Source of the DNA: SLAN01 sp964565375
Lineage (GTDB): Bacteria > Spirochaetota > Spirochaetia > DSM-27196 > SKKC01
DNA length: 8,561 nucleotides
Direction: 5' to 3'
Assembly (NCBI GenBank): GCA_964565375.1
Contig: CAZMEV010000122.1
Span: 1-8,561 of the forward strand
In this document: one piece after another, positions 6,090 to 8,561 of the stretch
Layout: every line of letters begins with the position of its first letter
Position numbering within the stretch: the stretch's first letter is position 1
Translations under genes and position numbers: made by a program
Notes under the pieces: model-generated
What the model was told of the DNA's origin: nothing
Databases searched by the model: none
What the model saw: the letters and a program-made list of their open reading frames with translations, nothing else

Positions 6090-7397
6090 TCAGCCGAATA
6101 TCTCCCGTACCTTATCAAGTGCATTGAAGAGCGTGTCGACGTCTTCGCGCGTATTATACATATAAACGCTCGCGCGGGTCGTCCCCGGAATCCCGAACCG
6201 GCGCATAAGTGGCTGCGCGCAGTGAAACCCTGCACGCACGGCTACGCCTTCGCTGTCGAGGATCATCCCGACGTCGTGGCTGTGAACATCGGCGAGATTA
6301 AAGCTGAAAATGCCGCCCCGCATGCTGTACGCCTGCGCGCCGGATGCGGCACCGCCGGACTCTTTCGCCGCCGCAACCTCGTTTCCCCCGTAGACAATAA
6401 TATCCTCATGCTCGGCGGCCCGCTCGAGGGTATAGCGGATGAGATCGGCCTCGTGCGCAGCGATACGTTCCGGTCCGACTTCACGAAGAAAGCGCACCGC
6501 CTCGCCCATGCCGATAGCTCCGGCAATATTCGGCGTTCCCGCCTCGAATTTCTCCGGAAGCGGCGCCCACGTAGCCGATTCATTCCATACCCGCTCAATC
6601 ATGTCGCCGCCGAAATGGAACGGCTCCATACTCTCGAGAATCGACTCTTTCGCGTACAGCGCCCCGATCCCGGTCGGACCGCACATTTTGTGGGCCCCCC
6701 AGGCAAGGAAGTCTATGTCGAGCGCCTGCACATCTACCGGTCCGTGTGCGACCAGCTGCGCGCCGTCGACAAGTACGAGCGCACCAACGTGATGCGCCTG
6801 ATCCACGATCTGCTTCAACGGAGGCCGGTAGCCGGTGACGTTACTCATACCGGTAATTGCCACCAGACGCGTGTTCTCTCCGATTGTCTCCTCGATCGCT
6901 CCCTCTGCGAGTCCACTTGAATCGTCGCGCAGCGGCAGGAATCGCAGCGCAGCGCCGGTAGCCCTCGCAACCTGCTGCCAGACGACGAGATTCGAATGGT
7001 GTTCGAACTCACTGGTAACAATCTCATCGCCGGGCCCAAGCTTGTTCCGGCCCCAGGCATAGCCGACGAGGTTAATGCTTTCTGTCGTTCCGCGGGTGAA
7101 AATAATCTCGTGATCGGCCGCCGCGTTCACAAACGAGGCGACCTCCGACCGTGCGGCATCATAGGCGGCGGTCGCCTGCTCGCTTAACTGATATACGCCG
7201 CGATGAATGTTTGTGGAGTTTTCCCGGTAATAGGCAAGCTCGGCGTCTATGACCCGCTGGGGTTTAAGCGAAGTCGCCCCGTTGTCGAGGTACACAAGCG
7301 GTTTGCCGCGCATGGTCTGTCCGAGTGCGGGAAACTGCCTGCGAAGATCCTGGAAAGCCTGCTGTTCGGATTTTTGCGTTGTCTTTTCAGTCATCAT
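6090..7397 (-). CDS. sufS: SufS, PLP-dependent group II cysteine desulfurase
   Basis: This enzyme removes sulfur from L-cysteine, forming alanine and an enzyme persulfide for Fe-S cluster assembly. It has the expected residues: stacking His133 in EFEHHSN, Asp211 in LVDGAQ, the PLP-binding Lys237 in WGAHKMCGPTG, and the catalytic Cys393 in RAGFHCAQPL. The short catalytic-loop context is that of group II (SufS), not NifS/IscS. The 435-residue product is slightly longer than the usual roughly 405, mainly from an N-terminal tail and an Ala/Gly/Ser-rich insertion (about 339-356) before the GGIFSF strand. I use ATG at 7397 (a second ATG follows at 7394). The farther ATG at 7439 lies inside the predicted promoter spacer and has no ribosome binding site, whereas AAAGGCAGG precedes 7397. 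It is the first gene of a sufS-sufU-CYTH transcript. Confidence 0.93.
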   Translation of the reverse strand: MMTEKTTQKSEQQAFQDLRRQFPALGQTMRGKPLVYLDNGATSLKPQRVIDAELAYYRENSTNIHRGVYQLSEQATAAYDAARSEVASFVNAAADHEIIFTRGTTESINLVGYAWGRNKLGPGDEIVTSEFEHHSNLVVWQQVARATGAALRFLPLRDDSSGLAEGAIEETIGENTRLVAITGMSNVTGYRPPLKQIVDQAHHVGALVLVDGAQLVAHGPVDVQALDIDFLAWGAHKMCGPTGIGALYAKESILESMEPFHFGGDMIERVWNESATWAPLPEKFEAGTPNIAGAIGMGEAVRFLREVGPERIAAHEADLIRYTLERAAEHEDIIVYGGNEVAAAKESGGAASGAQAYSMRGGIFSFNLADVHSHDVGMILDSEGVAVRAGFHCAQPLMRRFGIPGTTRASVYMYNTREDVDTLFNALDKVREIFG

Positions 7398-7421
7398 ACG
7401 CCTGCGCCTGCCTTTCCCTAA

Positions 7422-7450
7422 AGAATAATTATTTTCCATTGCTCTGACAA
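7422..7450 (-). promoter_or_regulatory. Predicted sigma-70-like promoter of sufS with overlapping palindromic operator
   Basis: On the minus strand a -35 box TTGTCA (7450-7445, 5 of 6) is followed by a 17-base spacer and a -10 box TATTCT (7427-7422, 4 of 6), placing the start near 7415. The perfect 10-bp palindrome AATAATTATT (7424-7433) overlaps the -10 and the end of the spacer. It is the most AT-rich spot in an otherwise GC-rich neighbourhood. A dimeric repressor, Fur-like or other iron or redox sensor, could bind here; that is inference. The spacing supports starting sufS at 7397. Confidence 0.55.
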
Positions 7451-7459
7451 CGCGTCACG

Positions 7460-7499
7460 GCACACCCGCAGGCTGCTGTCGCAGCAGCCGCCAAGCCCG
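7460..7499. repeat. 40-bp direct repeat, copy 1, with internal hairpin
   Basis: This copy agrees with the one at 7521-7560 at 39 of 40 positions (G or A at the 36th base). Its core GGCTGCTGTCGCAGCAGCC (7471-7489) is a perfect 8-bp stem with a 3-nt loop. It lies directly upstream of the predicted sufS promoter. The edge is followed by the perfect palindrome GCCCGCGGGC (7495-7504). No T run accompanies the hairpin, so it is a REP-like or terminator-like element of uncertain role. Confidence 0.7.
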
Positions 7500-7520
7500 C
7501 GGGCGGTCCTCCCTCAGGCC

Positions 7521-7560
7521 GCACACCCGCAGGCTGCTGTCGCAGCAGCCGCCAAACCCG
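7521..7560. repeat. 40-bp direct repeat, copy 2, with internal hairpin
   Basis: This is the second copy of the element, displaced by 61 bases from copy 1, with the same perfect hairpin core at 7532-7550. It lies 24 bases beyond the aldo/keto reductase stop codon. On the minus strand both hairpins would form in the 3' end of the reductase transcript, so they may help end it ahead of the sufS promoter. Confidence 0.7.
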
Positions 7561-7583
7561 GAGCGCGGCGTTCAGCACGGCGC

Positions 7584-8561
7584 TCAGCGCCCGCCCTGCG
7601 CACCATCCACGAAGTCCCATGGATACGGCTTCTGCGGTTCGCTCGCCTCGTTGAGTCGCCGCATCTGATCCTCGGTAAGCGAGAAATCAAGCGCGCCGAG
7701 GGCGTGGTCAAGGTGCGAGCGCGTGCGCATACCGACAATCGGGGCGGTTACCCTCGCCTGCTCGAGAAGCCAGCGAAGCGACACCTGCACGAACGACGTG
7801 CCGGTCTCCTTCGACACATCACCGACCGCGTCGAGCACCTTCCACGTGGACTCGACGTTCATCCGCTCCCAGGTCTCGAACCACAGATCGTGCTTGTCGC
7901 CGAGCCGTGATCCCTTCGGCGGCGCGCTCATGCCGCGGTCATACTTGCCGCTGAGCCAGCCGCCTTTAAGCGGACTCCAGGGAAGCACCCCGAGGCCTTC
8001 CTGCTCGCACACCGGAAGCACTTCCCATTCGGTGGTACGGCACAGCAGGCTGTACTGCGGCTGAAGGCTTCGAAAGGGCTCCCAGCCGTGCGCTTTCTGC
8101 AGATCGAGCGCCTTCTGCAGCTGCCACCCGGTATAGTTACTCGCTCCAATGTACCGTACTTTGCCTTCCTGTACGAGCCGGTCGAGGGTCGAAAGGGTCT
8201 CCTCTAGCTCCGTCCCCCGGTCCCAGCAGTGCATCTGGTACAGGTCGATAAAATCCGTATTCAGCCGCCGAAGACTGTCCTCCACGTGGCGCCGGATTGT
8301 CTTCCTGCTCGCACCGGTTTCGTTGGGGCCGTCGCCCATGGGAAACCGGCCTTTCGTGGCGATCACGAGGCTGTGACGGTCCTGATCGGCTAACCATCGA
8401 CCTATAATATCTTCACTCACTCCGCGGGTGTACACGTTGGCAGTGTCGATGAAATTGCCGCCCGCCTTCACGAAGGCATCCATGATCGCGTGCGACTCGC
8501 GCTCGTCCGTTTCGCGTCCGAAGGTCATTGTGCCGAGACAGAGCTCGCTGACCTTCATGCC
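7584..8561 (-). CDS. Aldo/keto reductase, 5' end cut by the window edge
   Basis: This is an NAD(P)H-dependent oxidoreductase of the aldo/keto reductase superfamily, a TIM barrel that reduces carbonyls. The catalytic tetrad is complete in the visible part, counting from the Met at 8558: Asp38 in NFIDTANVY, Tyr43, Lys69 in IATKG and His110 in YQMHCWD. Barrel strands follow through GASNYTGWQL and PWSPLKGGWLSGKY, with the C-terminal cofactor region PIVGMRTRSHLDHAL. At least 325 residues are visible. The Met at 8558 is probably not the start: the last three bases give a Gly just before it, and family members read LGRSG-(L/M)-KVSELCLGTMTFG, so about 10 more residues should lie beyond the edge. The TGA stop (7586-7584) is backed by an in-frame TGA 12 bases on. 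The substrate is unknown. Confidence 0.93.
   Translation of the reverse strand, partial: GMKVSELCLGTMTFGRETDERESHAIMDAFVKAGGNFIDTANVYTRGVSEDIIGRWLADQDRHSLVIATKGRFPMGDGPNETGASRKTIRRHVEDSLRRLNTDFIDLYQMHCWDRGTELEETLSTLDRLVQEGKVRYIGASNYTGWQLQKALDLQKAHGWEPFRSLQPQYSLLCRTTEWEVLPVCEQEGLGVLPWSPLKGGWLSGKYDRGMSAPPKGSRLGDKHDLWFETWERMNVESTWKVLDAVGDVSKETGTSFVQVSLRWLLEQARVTAPIVGMRTRSHLDHALGALDFSLTEDQMRRLNEASEPQKPYPWDFVDGAQGGR

Noticed and set aside
6045..6920. Long plus-strand open frame opposite sufS and sufU
   Set aside because: It is antisense to two well-supported genes, with a composition typical of reverse-complemented codons and no family resemblance.
7460..7560. CRISPR-like array
   Set aside because: There are only two repeats with one 21-base spacer, a strong internal hairpin and no cas genes nearby.

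Overview
This is a GC-rich bacterial chromosomal segment that reads as housekeeping and metabolic DNA. I see no phage, transposon, CRISPR or obvious mobile cargo. The SufS/SufU pair with no SufE-like gene, a DUF6765-type protein, and the dense packing of short operons would fit a free-living spirochaete or another non-proteobacterial lineage. That placement is inference from gene content only and is weak.

Layout. Positions 14-39 hold the intrinsic terminator of a plus-strand gene lying off the left edge. Next comes a minus-strand DtxR/MntR-family metalloregulator (80-775). A 333-base divergent intergenic region (776-1108) separates it from a plus-strand metallo-beta-lactamase-fold hydrolase (1109-1954), which has a good sigma-70-like promoter. 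That gene overlaps tail to tail by 13 bases with a minus-strand pair: a HAD phosphatase (3028-3711) followed by a diacylglycerol/lipid kinase-family protein (1942-2982), probably one operon. Divergent from the HAD gene is a plus-strand DUF6765-family protein (3812-4807, GTG start). It converges on a three-gene minus-strand operon, sufS (6090-7397) -> sufU (5648-6088) -> a CYTH-domain protein (4950-5618). A degenerate 21-base tandem repeat lies between the converging genes. Upstream of sufS are an AT-rich promoter with a perfect 10-bp palindrome over the -10, and two near-identical 40-bp repeats that each contain a perfect hairpin. The right edge holds an aldo/keto reductase (minus strand) whose first codons lie outside the window.

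How the genes work together. SufS (cysteine desulfurase) and SufU (zinc-dependent sulfur acceptor) together deliver persulfide sulfur for Fe-S cluster assembly. The scaffold genes sufBCD are not here, so they must be encoded elsewhere. The DtxR-like regulator and the SUF pair both concern metal homeostasis, but no shared operator is visible. The HAD/lipid-kinase pair suggests phosphoryl transfer on a lipid or small-molecule substrate.

I did not find a convincing new biological system. The most unusual items are the two intergenic repeat structures, the palindrome in the sufS promoter, a roughly 40-residue low-complexity insertion in the CYTH domain, and a mixed DtxR/MntR metal-site signature in the regulator.
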